64,000 nucleotides of DNA from Pirellulaceae bacterium (GCA_029243025.1 JAQWSU010000045.1:124001-188000); one strand, 5' to 3'. Counted from the stretch's first letter, positions 52,642 to 62,470 are shown. The notes: generated by a model from the letters alone, not told the origin. Numbers and translations: made by a program.

Positions 52642-54492
52642 TCACAAGTCAGTTGAGTCAGCAGCCGTGATGTAGCCATTCGCTACAATTAAGTCTTCCC
52701 AGCCATCATTGTTGAAGTCGGTAAAAACGGAACTCCATGCCCAACGACCCATTTGGGCTCCCGCGCGCTGACTGATATCGACAAACTGGCCTGTCTTATT
52801 TTGCAGAAACAGAGAATTACCTTTCGCCATCCGACGGTAAACGGACCGTTGAGCCGGATCGGCATGCGGCTGAAATGAATCCTGCTGAGTAACCCGACTA
52901 CCGGCCGATGAAAACATGTTGCCAACGTAAAGGTCCATCCGACCATCGCGATTGACATCCCCCCAACTGACCGACATACCGAATCCCGTATCGGCCAAGC
53001 CGAATTCTTGCGTCACATCGGTGAAGTATCCTTGCTCGTTCCGATAAAGATAGTTACGTCCGTAATCGTTGGCGACGTAGAGATCCTGATCGCCGTCTCG
53101 ATCAAAATCCTCCCAAGCGCAGGCTAACGAATAACGATTGCCTCCATCACCCAGTCCGCACTCTCGGGTTACATCTGAAAAACTCCACTTACCCGCCTCA
53201 ATCCGATTTTGAAATAGGTAATTCATGCCACCACGGGTCGCATTGTGAAAGACAAAGTCCCCGCTTCGATTTGGTTGCGACGGTCGATAAACACAAACAA
53301 ACAGATCGAGGTCACCATCTTGGTCGAAATCTGCTGCCGATAGCGATTGAGTATCGCAAGGCTGTTCGCCCAACTGTTGTTCAAGCTTGTAGTTGCCCGA
53401 TGAGTCGTTTGACATCAGCAGTAAACCGCCCGAGGTGGCAATGGCAAGATCTTGGTCACCGTCATTGTCGAGATCAACGAATAGGGCGCTGCTGGTTTGG
53501 TCCAACCAGTCAACTCCCGCCGCTTCAGAGCAATCTTGCACCGTTCCATCCGCCTGTTGAATCAACAGGCGATTTGGAAGTCCTGGGCCTTGGCAACGGT
53601 ACAGATCTTCCAAACCATCGCCGTTGGCGTCGCCAATCGCCAATCCAGTTCGAACAGAATCGTCCATCCCGTGAGCTCGTTCGACACGCTGTATCCAATG
53701 ATTCAGCCCAAACGAAAGCTGCTCTGTGTAAGCTGCATCGGCTCCGATAACAGCTTGCGTGCAGTCCGCAAAAAAAGTGGCTCGATTCGCCTGGGTTGGG
53801 TGACCTCTCACCAATTGATATTGAACCTGCTCAAAATCATCACATCGGATCGATCGCAGCTTCATTTCAGATTCCGTAACCGAAGTCCAATCACAAGTGA
53901 GGCGCCCCGTTTGTTGACAGGAACGCTCACTTCCGACCGCATCCGCCTGAAAGAGAGCAACCGTCTGCAACCTTTCTTCATCGACCTCGATGATTTTTAT
54001 CGCAACCCGGATCGCACCGATTTGCAGTAACGGTTCTAAGAACGCCCGAACGTTCTCGGTAACGGGTAACCGCTCAGTCGAATCTCCTGATTGCCGCCAG
54101 ATTTGCAGTTGGTCATCCTGATAAAGTTTGCTTAACAAAGGGAGCAACGCCGGCATTTGATCCGTCGCAAAAAATGGTTGTCGTGATGAAACAGTTTTCC
54201 CAACCGTAAACAGATCATCTAACCGATGCTTGGCTCGGTCAGCAAATGCTTCCGATTCCCAACCATCCTGATCCGGATCGAGCAAATTAGCGTCGTCTTC
54301 CTTCCGCGCGGAAATGTGGCTGAACGTCACCTGAGTTAAGTCACCCGAACCCTCATCGACTTGTTCAACCATTGAAACATCAGGCCTCGGGCTTTGCGTC
54401 GGCCGAGCTGGCTCAGTCCGTTGACAACCGACCCAAAGAGCCAGCAACAGAACCGAAAAATGGACTCGTACGATCGTTCGATCGATCGCCAT
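50770..54492 (-). CDS. Predicted selenoprotein: lipoprotein with FG-GAP/VCBS repeats, Sec, ASPIC/UnbV, TlpA-like thioredoxin and TPR (copy A)
   Basis: Read as one gene of 1240 residues with an in-frame TGA at 52642-52644 as selenocysteine 617. Without recoding it appears as two ORFs: 52642-54561 (ends at TGA) and a downstream frame starting at 52551 (50770-52551). The ATG at 54492 is preferred because a signal with a lipobox-like Cys follows (HFSVLLLALWVGC); ATG 54561 is an alternative. Before Sec come acidic repeats (DANGDGLEDLYRC, DLDNDGDQDLAIA, DFDQDGDLDLFVC, DFDRDGDQDLYVAN, DFNNDGWEDLIVANGYI). After it: S-F-F-W-R-Q-V, GNERNCVFLN, ASPIC-type NRDAIGARLEL and GDGYLTQSSKW, a thioredoxin fold with WASWCQPC, and TPR. 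The protein would sit outside the inner membrane. Redox function is inferred; substrate unknown. Confidence 0.85.
52608..52644 (-). promoter_or_regulatory. In-frame TGA (Sec) and putative bacterial SECIS hairpin, copy A
   Basis: On the minus strand, TGA at 52644-52642 is followed by 11 bases, then stem GCGGCA (52630-52625), loop GGTAC (52624-52620) and stem TGTCGC (52619-52614); one pair is G-U. The lower stem extends outward to 52636/52608 with mostly paired bases (CTTTT against AAGAAG). The loop starts 17 bases after the TGA. The E. coli fdhF SECIS has its GGUCU loop about 18 bases after its UGA. The hairpin lies inside the coding frame, as bacterial SECIS elements do. Confidence 0.8.
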
Positions 54493-54730
54493 CACCTGCC
54501 CCGACAGACTGGTTTTTTCAGGATATCGCTCGCGCTCTGTCAATCCACGGCGCAAAAACATGTTTTCCGATTCCCGGGCAAAGAAAAAAATTGATCACAT
54601 ATGACAATTGTGTTAAACCAGACATTCTAGTCGACGGCAGTCGCGAGATGGGAAGTTGTCGCAAAGTAACATTGATGAACCTCGCATTGCCATTCATTTC
54701 CTTGTGTTTCACAGTCGTGAGGTTGTTCCA

Positions 54731-55927
54731 ATGAAGTGCACTTACCTGTTTGTCTTCTCTCTTATCATGTTTTCACCGGTCGCAATAAAAGCCGCTGAAA
54801 TCTCTTGGTCACCAGCCTTTGAAATTGAAACCGATGCTGACATCGATGTCTCAAAGCCAATTGTTCGTGCCGTTAACGTCGTTTCCCCGGGTGATGTCGA
54901 CGAAATTGAAGTCGAATTCCCCGGTGATATCACTGTCGAATTCGAGCCGGAACATACGTTTGAATTCAACCTCGAGTTTGATGAAGGAATTGGTAGTGGT
55001 TCGGTGACGGGAACCGGAAACTACTACACCGTCGACGGCCTGACGACGGAGAACGATGAACTCGATGCGATTTTTGACAATCACGGTTGGGTCGGTGGTG
55101 GCCCTGAGGGTGGCGCAATTGCAGTTCTCGAATTACTTGATCTTGAAATTGGCGAGAGCTACCAGATCCAATTGATCGGTGCGGCTGACGATCGCGGGTG
55201 TTGCGAATATCGCCAAATGGAAATCTGGAATGACGATCTCGAAACAGTCGACGACGATCTTTGGTTTGGTCGTAGCAACGACTTTGACGAAGACGACGAA
55301 CGAGGTCCCGGTTCCACGATCGGCACTTTCGTTGCTGATGCAGATAATCAATTGATTTACCTCGTGGGTACAAGCGAGCTCGACGACGGCGCAGGCAACT
55401 TGGGCAACGGGGCCGATCCAGGCTTATCAGCCTACGTGCTTTCTTTGGCCGGTCCCACGGGTCCACGTGGCGATTACAACGGAAACGGTGAACTGGACAC
55501 GGCAGATCTCGACCTGCAATCGCAAGCGATCAAAGACGGCGATCTTGCATTCGACGAGAATGCGGATGGGGTCGTGAACATCGCCGATCGCATTCTCTGG
55601 GTGAACGAATTGAAGAACACTTGGATGGGTGATGCTGATCTGAATGGCGTATTCAACAGTTCGGACTTTGTCGTTGTCTTCAGTTCGGCCAAGTACGAAA
55701 CAGGGCAACCCGCCGTTTGGACGCAAGGTGATTGGGACGGTGATGGAGTCTTCAATTCGAGTGACTTTGTCGCTGCCTTCTCCAACGCTGGCTATGAGAC
55801 GGGTCCTCGCCCCGGCGGACCTAACCCCGTTGCGTTAGCAGTTCCGGAGCCTTCGAGTGTGGTGATGGTTCTGATCAGTCTCGTCGGACTCATGGGCTCG
55901 ATTCGACGTCGCCAATCATCCGAGTGA
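54731..55927 (+). CDS. PEP-CTERM protein with acidic N-terminal domain and dockerin-like repeats
   Basis: 398 aa from ATG 54731 with gagg eight bases upstream; the frame is open to 54656 but only this start gives a signal peptide (MKCTYLFVFSLIMFSPVAIK). An acidic beta-rich domain (about 25-230) follows, then dockerin-like loops DYNGNGELDTADLDLQS, DENADGVVNIADRILW, and the paired GDADLNGVFNSSDFVVVF / GDWDGDGVFNSSDFVAAF. The end is VPEPSSVVMVLISLVGLMGS with IRRRQ. It is divergent from copy A and encoded between the two giant selenoprotein genes. Confidence 0.9.
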   Translation: MKCTYLFVFSLIMFSPVAIKAAEISWSPAFEIETDADIDVSKPIVRAVNVVSPGDVDEIEVEFPGDITVEFEPEHTFEFNLEFDEGIGSGSVTGTGNYYTVDGLTTENDELDAIFDNHGWVGGGPEGGAIAVLELLDLEIGESYQIQLIGAADDRGCCEYRQMEIWNDDLETVDDDLWFGRSNDFDEDDERGPGSTIGTFVADADNQLIYLVGTSELDDGAGNLGNGADPGLSAYVLSLAGPTGPRGDYNGNGELDTADLDLQSQAIKDGDLAFDENADGVVNIADRILWVNELKNTWMGDADLNGVFNSSDFVVVFSSAKYETGQPAVWTQGDWDGDGVFNSSDFVAAFSNAGYETGPRPGGPNPVALAVPEPSSVVMVLISLVGLMGSIRRRQSSE

Positions 55928-56233
55928 GCAAGAGCTGGAATGAATCATCTCCAGTGAAGAGTCAACATCAAATTCACAGGCATGCTCCGTTCATTCCGAG
56001 TAAAGTCTTGTCGGATGACGCTCCAGGGAGCGTGCCTGTTGATTTTACATTTGGCTGGTTGACTCTGCGGGTAACTCGCGAATCAGGCTCGATTCGCGAA
56101 GTCTGATCACAAGCTGACAGGCAAGCGATTGAAACGAACTAGCAACGGCCGATTTCAGCTTGAGTTGATCGGCAGGGAGAGTCAGGCATTAGAAGCCCCG
56201 GCCCTTTCAAATCGATTGTGATCAAAAGCAGAC
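55928..56233. other. Intergenic region between convergent genes
   Basis: About 305 bases. A 9-bp inverted repeat (tcgcgaatc / gattcgcga, 56076-56099, loop aggctc) is present without a T-tract. No other feature found. Confidence 0.5.
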
Positions 56234-58012
56234 CTACTCCAATTTAGAGCGTTTCGCTTTCAAACGCGTCACGAGCTCTGTCTGCTCCCGTTGCTGGGCG
56301 ATTTCAATTGCTCGATCGAGCGTGGCTCGAGCCTGATCAGATTGCTCAGCCGCCTCGTAAGCGGTTGCCAGCGTGTCCAGGATTGAGGCAACGCGATAGT
56401 TGGTCAACTTCGCAGCCGCTTCCGCCTGTTGGATTGCCAGTTGTGGGTCGCGCTGACTTGGATCCGGATGGGTGGCCAAGTGCCACGCCATGTTATTCAG
56501 GACGGGCACCGCTTTGGGATCCGCTTCTAATGCCTTGCGGTACATTTCCAAGGCCTGTTCCAAATCCCCTTTTTGAGCCAGCAGCGTCCCCAGATAGCCG
56601 ACGACTTCGGCATAACCCGGTTGCTGAGACAAGTCCGATTGATGAACACGGACATAGTCAGCTGCTTCCTGAGCTGCCTGGTGATCAATCAAGTCGGCAA
56701 CCATACCAATCGGTACCGAGCGACGGCGACCATCGAACCAGACACCAGGAAACGGCAGGGCGGCTTCCATCAAACCTTTCGGGTCCGCAGACAAAGTGGC
56801 AGCGTCAGCTAAGAATCGATCAACGGAAACAGGACCACGATAAATCGCGGCAAGTTCGCCATCAGCGGTAATCAAAAAACTAGCCGGCAGGTCGGTTTGA
56901 CTCTGACGACCGAAAATCTGTTGACTGGCAAATTGCAATCGCCGAATCGTTTCGGCCGGAGCCGCTCCAGCGATGAACGGAAACTTCAAATCCTGTACGC
57001 AGCGTTTTGCATCCGCCAAACTGGTCGGTTCAACGTTTGGCTGCTCAAAGTCATCGAGCGACAGGGCCACCACTTTTACTCCCGCAGCTCTCAACTCATC
57101 AGCTCGCGAACTGATCTCTTGTAGTTCTCTAAGACAAGGTGCGCACCAGGACGCCCACAAATTTAACCAGACGGCCTCTCCTTCCCCCTGAACCACCTGC
57201 TGGGTCGCACCATCAAATTGCTTAAATGAAAGCGGTGGCAGCGGCAGTCGACTCGACAACAAGATTTGCGCTGAGTCGCTCGTGCCCGGTAGCTCAAGAG
57301 CTTTTGAGACCAACTGTTGGCTCAGATCTCGCCGCCGCGCTAGCTGCTTTGGAACCGGGACATCTTGCATGATTTCGTAAAAGAAATCAGCTTTCAAATC
57401 GCGAAAAGATTGTGGTTGAGTCGCTCCAGGCCAAAACACGTCCAGCGATTCAATGGCGGGCGCTGTACGAAGATCTGCGGGTGGCGGACCCAGACCAAAG
57501 TGAAGCCATTTGGATGATTGCGACAAAAAGCCTTCGCCAGCGTTTAAGGTCTTCACGATCGGACGCTGTCCGGTCATTTTGACTTCGACACGAGCCCCAA
57601 TCGCATCGCGATTACAGGATTTCCCAATCAGTCGTAAGGCGATGAATCGATTTTCGTTGGTCGACTCATTGCGCATCAGGCGAAGTCGAGGTGCTGTCCG
57701 ACTCGTCGTGCAAAGATCAACATTGCCATCTTGATCCCAGTCAACGAGCGCATGAGCCCTTGAATCCTCGAGAAAATTCAACCCCGTCAGCGCTGAAACG
57801 GTAGCAAAATGAACCTGTGCGGTAGACGAATGATTCGTTCCCAGATTGAGAAAGGCACAATTCCGCTCGTTACCGCTCCAAGACTCGCCATTTTCCAACA
57901 TTTGATCAAGACGAGATAACTGCTGACGGTAACCACTCTGCGAGCGCTCTGCTTGACGGGCACTCTCAAGATCATGCGGTGAACGCGACACGACCTGTCG
58001 CCAAAAGAAGCT
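56234..58012 (-). other. Post-TGA half of selenoprotein copy B: ASPIC/UnbV, TlpA-like redoxin, TPR
   Basis: Begins S-F-F-W-R-Q-V-V-S directly after the TGA. The GTG at 57991, seven codons downstream in frame, would be taken as a start by gene finders, but it lies inside the SECIS loop/stem and has no ribosome site. Domains: ASPIC/UnbV (GLNFLEDSRAHALVDWDQDG, NRDAIGARVEV), TlpA-like redoxin with WCAPC and PASFLITADG, TPR at about the last 150 residues ending RLKAKRSKLE. Confidence 0.85.
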
Positions 58013-59887
58013 TCACAAATCATCTTGGGGACGGTCGCCCGTAATGTAGCCATTGGCCACGATCAGATCTGGCCAACCATTGTTATCGAAGTCAGTGAAC
58101 AAGGATCCCCAACTCCAACGTCCCATTGTCACTCCCGATAAAACGCTGACATCCTCAAAAGCCCCACCGGCTGAATTGCGAAACAAGGTATTCCCTCGAG
58201 CCAAATGCTGATACTTAGCTCGTTTGGTTTTATCCAATTCCGGCTTAAAGTCAGCCATGCGACTAATACGACTGCCCGCAGAAGAAAACATATTGGCAAT
58301 GTAAACATCTTCCCAACCATCGCGATCAAAGTCACCGCTGGTGGCAGACATACCAAACGCACCATCTTGCATACCCACTTTGAGCGCGACGTCAGTGAAT
58401 TTCGGCGGATCGCCAGGAATGCCATCATTGCGGTAGAGATTATTGCGACCAAAGTCATTTGCCACGTAAAGATCTTGGTCCCCGTCGTGATCGAAATCAA
58501 TCCAGATCGCCGCGTAGCTAAAACGATTGTTATTTTGATCAAGACCGGCAGCCAGAGTCGCATTTGACGTTCGCCACTCTCCTTCATTTCGAATGAGGTA
58601 ATTCGCCCCACCATTCTGTGCATCAAAATACGGAGCGGGAATCGGCAAGGCAAGTGAATCGGCATCGGCCCGATAATAACGACAGGCATAGATATCCAAA
58701 TCGCCGTCGTGATCGTAGTCGGCGGCTGCCATCGAATACGCATCAACAATCGCAGTGATATTGTTCGCCAGCGTAAAACGGCCGTGACCATCATTCCTCA
58801 GAAACAAAACTCCTGATACGGTCGCCAGTACTAAGTCCTGACTGCCATTGTTATCAAAGTCGATCAGCAACGCGCTGCGTGTATTATCGTGAAAATCGAC
58901 TCCGGCTTCGGCCGAACCATCCACCACCGAACCGTCAGACTGTTGAAGATAAAGTCGGTTTGGAAGACCACCTGGCTGGCAAACGTACAAGTCATCCAGT
59001 CCATCCGAATTGATATCGCCAACTGCGAGACCATGGTGTCCCGACTTGTCGATGATGTGATGCCGTTCGATTCGTCTGCGCCAATGGGTATTGTCATAGG
59101 CCAACTGTGTTGAAAACGATTTCGAGTTTCGAAATACGGCTGCCGTCATGTCACCGAACCAAGGTTTCGTTCGCTTCAAAAGTACTTCTTCAAAAGCAGC
59201 AACCTCAATCTCCAACAGCTCCAATGATTCCTCTGCCTTGGACGGTTTCCAAGTCACATGCCAATGAGCATCAATCTCAACCAATCCTCTATCGCTTTGC
59301 CCGTCGATTTCAATATGGGCGCGGGTGACGATCTGGTCGGCTTGTTTTTCGACCTCGTAGACATGAACAGAAAAATGAATTTCCTGATCCGGACTGAACA
59401 CCTGCCGCAGTTGTGAAAAGGCTCTTTGAAAATCGAATCTCTGTTCATCGCCTAACAAAGATTGATCCTGACGCCAGACGGTGAAATCCTCGCTTCGAAA
59501 AATAACCGCAAGGTTTGAGGGCCGAAGTGAAGATGCTGAAAATCGCTCGGTGACCCAAACCGGAACATCGGCGTCCGGTGATTGCAAACATTGCTGGAGA
59601 AGCTTCAGTTGCCGAGTCACTGCCGGAACGACAGATTCGTCGGTGAAGCGGATCGCGTCTCCCACCGCTTTTGACGCGTCCGCTGGCGAGGCCGTCGCGG
59701 AAACAGCAGATGCTGCCTTCGCGGGCTCTGCCTTCGCGGGCATCCGATCGGTCGGCCGATCCGGCAACGCATGAGGGGATGAGTGGGTTGCTATTTCTTC
59801 CGCCGAACGATCACAACCAACCGAGCCAAGACAAACGAGCAACAGCAGGCAAAGCCGCCACTTTTTTTGAGCCGACAAATGATTCAC
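56234..59887 (-). CDS. Predicted selenoprotein: lipoprotein with FG-GAP/VCBS repeats, Sec, ASPIC/UnbV, TlpA-like thioredoxin and TPR (copy B)
   Basis: Read as one gene of 1217 residues with an in-frame TGA at 58013-58015 as Sec625; unrecoded it is two ORFs (58013-59923 and 56234-57991). Start GTG 59887 is preferred: a lipoprotein signal follows at once (KKWRLCLLLLVCLGSVGC, lipobox GSVGC); GTG 59923 is the alternative. FG-GAP loops include DINSDGLDDLYVC, DFDNNGSQDLVLA, DYDHDGDLDIYAC, DFDHDGDQDLYVAN, DFDNNGWPDLIVANGYI. Then Sec-S-F-F-W-R-Q-V-V, GNERNCAFLN, ASPIC-type NRDAIGARVEV and GEGFLSQSSKW, thioredoxin with WASWCAPC, and TPR (ALEMYRKALEADPKAVPVLN). It is colinear with copy A over its whole length, hence a duplication. 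Sits upstream of a LamG PEP-CTERM gene on the same strand side. Confidence 0.85.
57985..58015 (-). promoter_or_regulatory. In-frame TGA (Sec) and putative bacterial SECIS hairpin, copy B
   Basis: On the minus strand, TGA (58015-58013) is followed by 11 bases, then stem GCGACA (58001-57996), loop GGTCG (57995-57991) and stem TGTCGC (57990-57985), a perfect six-pair hairpin. The loop starts 17 bases after the TGA. Against copy A the stem keeps pairing through an A-U to G-U change, and the loop start GGU is kept. Confidence 0.85.
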
Positions 59888-59952
59888 GACTGATTCCAAA
59901 TAAAGAAAGAACGGCGACGGCACACGGCCGCCGCCTAATTCATACCTCTATT

Positions 59953-61161
59953 TTACTTGGAATTTCGTCGCAGACGAGCGAATCCGATCAGCGAGATCAG
60001 AAGTAAAACCAAGCTACTGGGCTCAGGAACGGCAGCTGCAGCTGCAGCTCGTGGTCCAATTTCATAGCCAGGACCCTTGGGACCACCGGAAAAAGCCGCC
60101 ACAAAGTCGCTACTATCGAATTCGGCATCGGCGTTCCAGTCGCCCGTTTGCCAAAGGGAATTCCCTGCAATTCCATCTTCATATTCGGCTGCAGCGAATA
60201 CACTGACAAAATCGGTGCTATCGAAAACAAGGTCAAGATTCGCGTCGCCCAAGTAGGTATTCTTCAACGACTCTACCCAAAACAGGTGATCTGCCGTGTT
60301 TACCACGCCGTCTGAATTGACATCAAAAATCTGCCCCGCTCCACCGGTCAAAATTTCCTCCGTCAACGCGTTAATGTCAGCAGCGTCTAGGACACCATCA
60401 TTGTTAAAGTCACCGGCGACCCCATCGCCTCCCTCCACAAATGCAGCAACACCATCCGTCATGATTGATTGAATCGCTGTTTGTGAAAGCGTTTCATCCC
60501 AAACCGAAACATCGTCGATCTGGCCGATAAAGAAGAAATTGGTACCGACGTCATCGCCTACACCAATCAAGAACGGGTTGCTTTCTTCAGGATTTGCTTC
60601 GTAACCTTGATTCGAAACAACGTATCCGTCCTCGCCATTAATGTATAGCGTTTTCGTATCACTTTCACCGTCGTAAGTGATCGCCAAATGCTGCCATTCA
60701 TCAAGCTCCGAGAGATCACCAAGATTACGTCCCCACGATCCTGGTGCGCCACCGCCACCGGTCCAGAAGTCCCACTCCTCACCGGGCGTGTTGTAGAGGA
60801 TATATCCAGTGATGTATTGACCTTCGTCTCCTGTCGAATGAGACCTGGTTGAGACAACCGTATTCCATCCCGCAGATTCAGCTGGGTTCACCCAGGCAGT
60901 TACCGAAAACGCGTCTTCCGGATTGAGTGCTTCATCGTAGGGCACAGCGATACCACCAAAACCTTCGAACGATGCCGCGCCGCCAAACACTCCGTTGCTG
61001 CCATACTCAACTTCGGGGTCATCGCCTTCAAAACCAGAGATCGTGTCGATCGAATCTTCATCAAGCGGAAAATGGGCGACAATGTCAGCTCGGAGCAAGC
61101 CGTCGGTCGAGATTGCGAGAAGCAATGCAAAGAAGGTTAGAAACGTGGTCTTAATTCTCAT
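59953..61161 (-). CDS. LamG-domain PEP-CTERM protein with dockerin-like repeats
   Basis: 402 aa. agaggttgacta gives a good ribosome site. Signal peptide MRIKTTFLTFFALLLAISTD. LamG/concanavalin-like domain at about 25-240 (FSVTAWVNPAESAGWNTVVS, GYILYNTPGEEWDFWTGGGG, QHLAITYDGESDTKTLYING). Then DFNNDGVLDAADINALTEEI, DVNSDGVVNTADHLFWV and GDANLDLVFDSTDFVSVF / GDWNADAEFDSSDFVAAF. End VPEPSSLVLLLISLIGFARL plus RRNSK. Likely an exported, exosortase-processed surface glycan-binding protein. Confidence 0.92.
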   Translation of the reverse strand: MRIKTTFLTFFALLLAISTDGLLRADIVAHFPLDEDSIDTISGFEGDDPEVEYGSNGVFGGAASFEGFGGIAVPYDEALNPEDAFSVTAWVNPAESAGWNTVVSTRSHSTGDEGQYITGYILYNTPGEEWDFWTGGGGAPGSWGRNLGDLSELDEWQHLAITYDGESDTKTLYINGEDGYVVSNQGYEANPEESNPFLIGVGDDVGTNFFFIGQIDDVSVWDETLSQTAIQSIMTDGVAAFVEGGDGVAGDFNNDGVLDAADINALTEEILTGGAGQIFDVNSDGVVNTADHLFWVESLKNTYLGDANLDLVFDSTDFVSVFAAAEYEDGIAGNSLWQTGDWNADAEFDSSDFVAAFSGGPKGPGYEIGPRAAAAAAVPEPSSLVLLLISLIGFARLRRNSK

Positions 61162-61684
61162 TAGTCAACCTCTGATTCGATCTAAAACATTCCATAAAAA
61201 CAGATACAGACGACACCGGCCATGGTAATCATTCCTGCAAGAATCGCAATAAGATTTCTACTCAATTAGGAACCGGAATGAGCACCGAGCGAGAGAGCGA
61301 GAGAGCGAGGAGAAATAAACCGAATCGGATCTCGCATTGTTAAGCAATCTGAACGAATAGAGTTTTCGATCGTTCACTTCGCGAATCATCGTTTAAATTC
61401 GTTGCCAACAAATTCAAATAAACGATTCGATAAACCCAAAAAACTTAAATTGCTGATTGATTTACCACCAAAATCACTTACCATTGTCGCTGTAACTAAA
61501 AGAGCTATGAGAATTCGTCGGGCATTCCGACGACAATCGCGGAACGCTACTGACGATCGAACAACAATCAGGAACGCAGTCGAAGGACGTCGCCATGGGC
61601 GAGGTTTTTTGACTGCGTTCCTTTTTTTGTTGCTCAAGATCGTCCACAACTTTTGTAAACACTTGTGCATACTGGACCACAAAC
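61162..61684. other. Divergent intergenic region between two LamG PEP-CTERM genes
   Basis: About 520 bases, containing a gagcgaga-type short purine repeat (61278-61303) and a hairpin with a T-tract (61571-61628) near the right end. Both flanking genes need promoters here; none is assignable. No coding region. Confidence 0.5.
61571..61628 (+). terminator. Terminator-like hairpin in the leader of the 61685 gene
   Basis: Outer stem ggaacgcagtc (61571-61581) pairs with gactgcgttcc (61611-61621), 11 bp, and is followed by seven T. Inside it lies a second small stem (tcgcc / ggcga). It ends 57 bases before the start codon of the PEP-CTERM gene, so it could be an attenuator, the end of a short upstream RNA, or a leader structure. 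Confidence 0.7.
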
Positions 61685-62470
61685 ATGAAAAAGCTTTTTG
61701 CACTTGCCTTGGCGGCAACCATTTCAATTGGACTTAGTGGAACGACTAACGCTGACCTTGTAGCACACTGGCCACTGAACGATGGCGGGAACGATGTTGC
61801 AGGCGGTCACGATGCGGATTTCATCGCCGAATCGGTTACTTTCGATTCACCTGGTAAATTTGGTAACGCCGCATCGTTCGCGGGATCCGGTGGAATTCAG
61901 GTTCCCTTCAGTGCGGACCTCAATCCCGAAAGCTTCTCGTTGACGGCTTGGGTCAACCCGGCCGACACTGCGGGTTGGAATTCGGTTGTGACCAGCCGTG
62001 AAGACAATGGCTCGACCGTCAATGGTTACATTCTTTACAACACCCCGGAAAACCAATGGGATTTCTGGACCGGTGGCGGTGGCGCACCTGGAACCTGGGG
62101 TCGCGACATTGGACCGAACGGTGCACTCGACACATGGAGTCACCTGGCGATTACCTACGACGGATCAACGGACACGAAAATCCTATGGCTCGACGGCGAA
62201 AACGCAGCTGAAGTCAGTGGCCAGGGTTATGTGCCCAATGGTTCGACCGATCCAGAATCAGCTCGACCCTTTAACATTGGTGCTGGCGAAGATTTTGGAA
62301 CCAACTTCTTCTTCAACGGGCTCATTGATGACATTGGACTTTTCAACTCTGCTCTGAGCCAAGGTGAGATTCAGTCGGTCATGGTGAACGGTGTTCCCGA
62401 ACCCTCCTCTGCCCTCCTCGCAATTGTTGGCATGCTTTCGCTGCTGTCCTTGCGACGCCGAAAAGCATGA
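61685..62470 (+). CDS. Compact LamG-domain PEP-CTERM protein
   Basis: 261 aa. Signal peptide MKKLFALALAATISIGLSG. LamG-like domain with FSLTAWVNPADTAGWNSVVT, GYILYNTPENQWDFWTGGGG, SHLAITYDGSTDTKILWLDG, NFFFNGLIDDIGLF, colinear with the divergent neighbour's LamG. The dockerin-like block is absent: the domain runs directly into VPEPSSALLAIVGMLSLLSL and RRRKA. The paralogous pair shows loss or gain of the dockerin module. Confidence 0.92.
   Translation: MKKLFALALAATISIGLSGTTNADLVAHWPLNDGGNDVAGGHDADFIAESVTFDSPGKFGNAASFAGSGGIQVPFSADLNPESFSLTAWVNPADTAGWNSVVTSREDNGSTVNGYILYNTPENQWDFWTGGGGAPGTWGRDIGPNGALDTWSHLAITYDGSTDTKILWLDGENAAEVSGQGYVPNGSTDPESARPFNIGAGEDFGTNFFFNGLIDDIGLFNSALSQGEIQSVMVNGVPEPSSALLAIVGMLSLLSLRRRKA

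Noticed and set aside
56076-56099. 9-bp inverted repeat as a terminator for the PEP-CTERM gene
   Set aside because: No T-tract follows and it lies about 150 bases past the stop; kept only as a note.
57991-57991. GTG as an independent start of the ASPIC/thioredoxin half in copy B
   Set aside because: It has no ribosome site, lies in the SECIS loop/stem, and ignores the conserved S-F-F-W-R-Q-V codons between it and the TGA.
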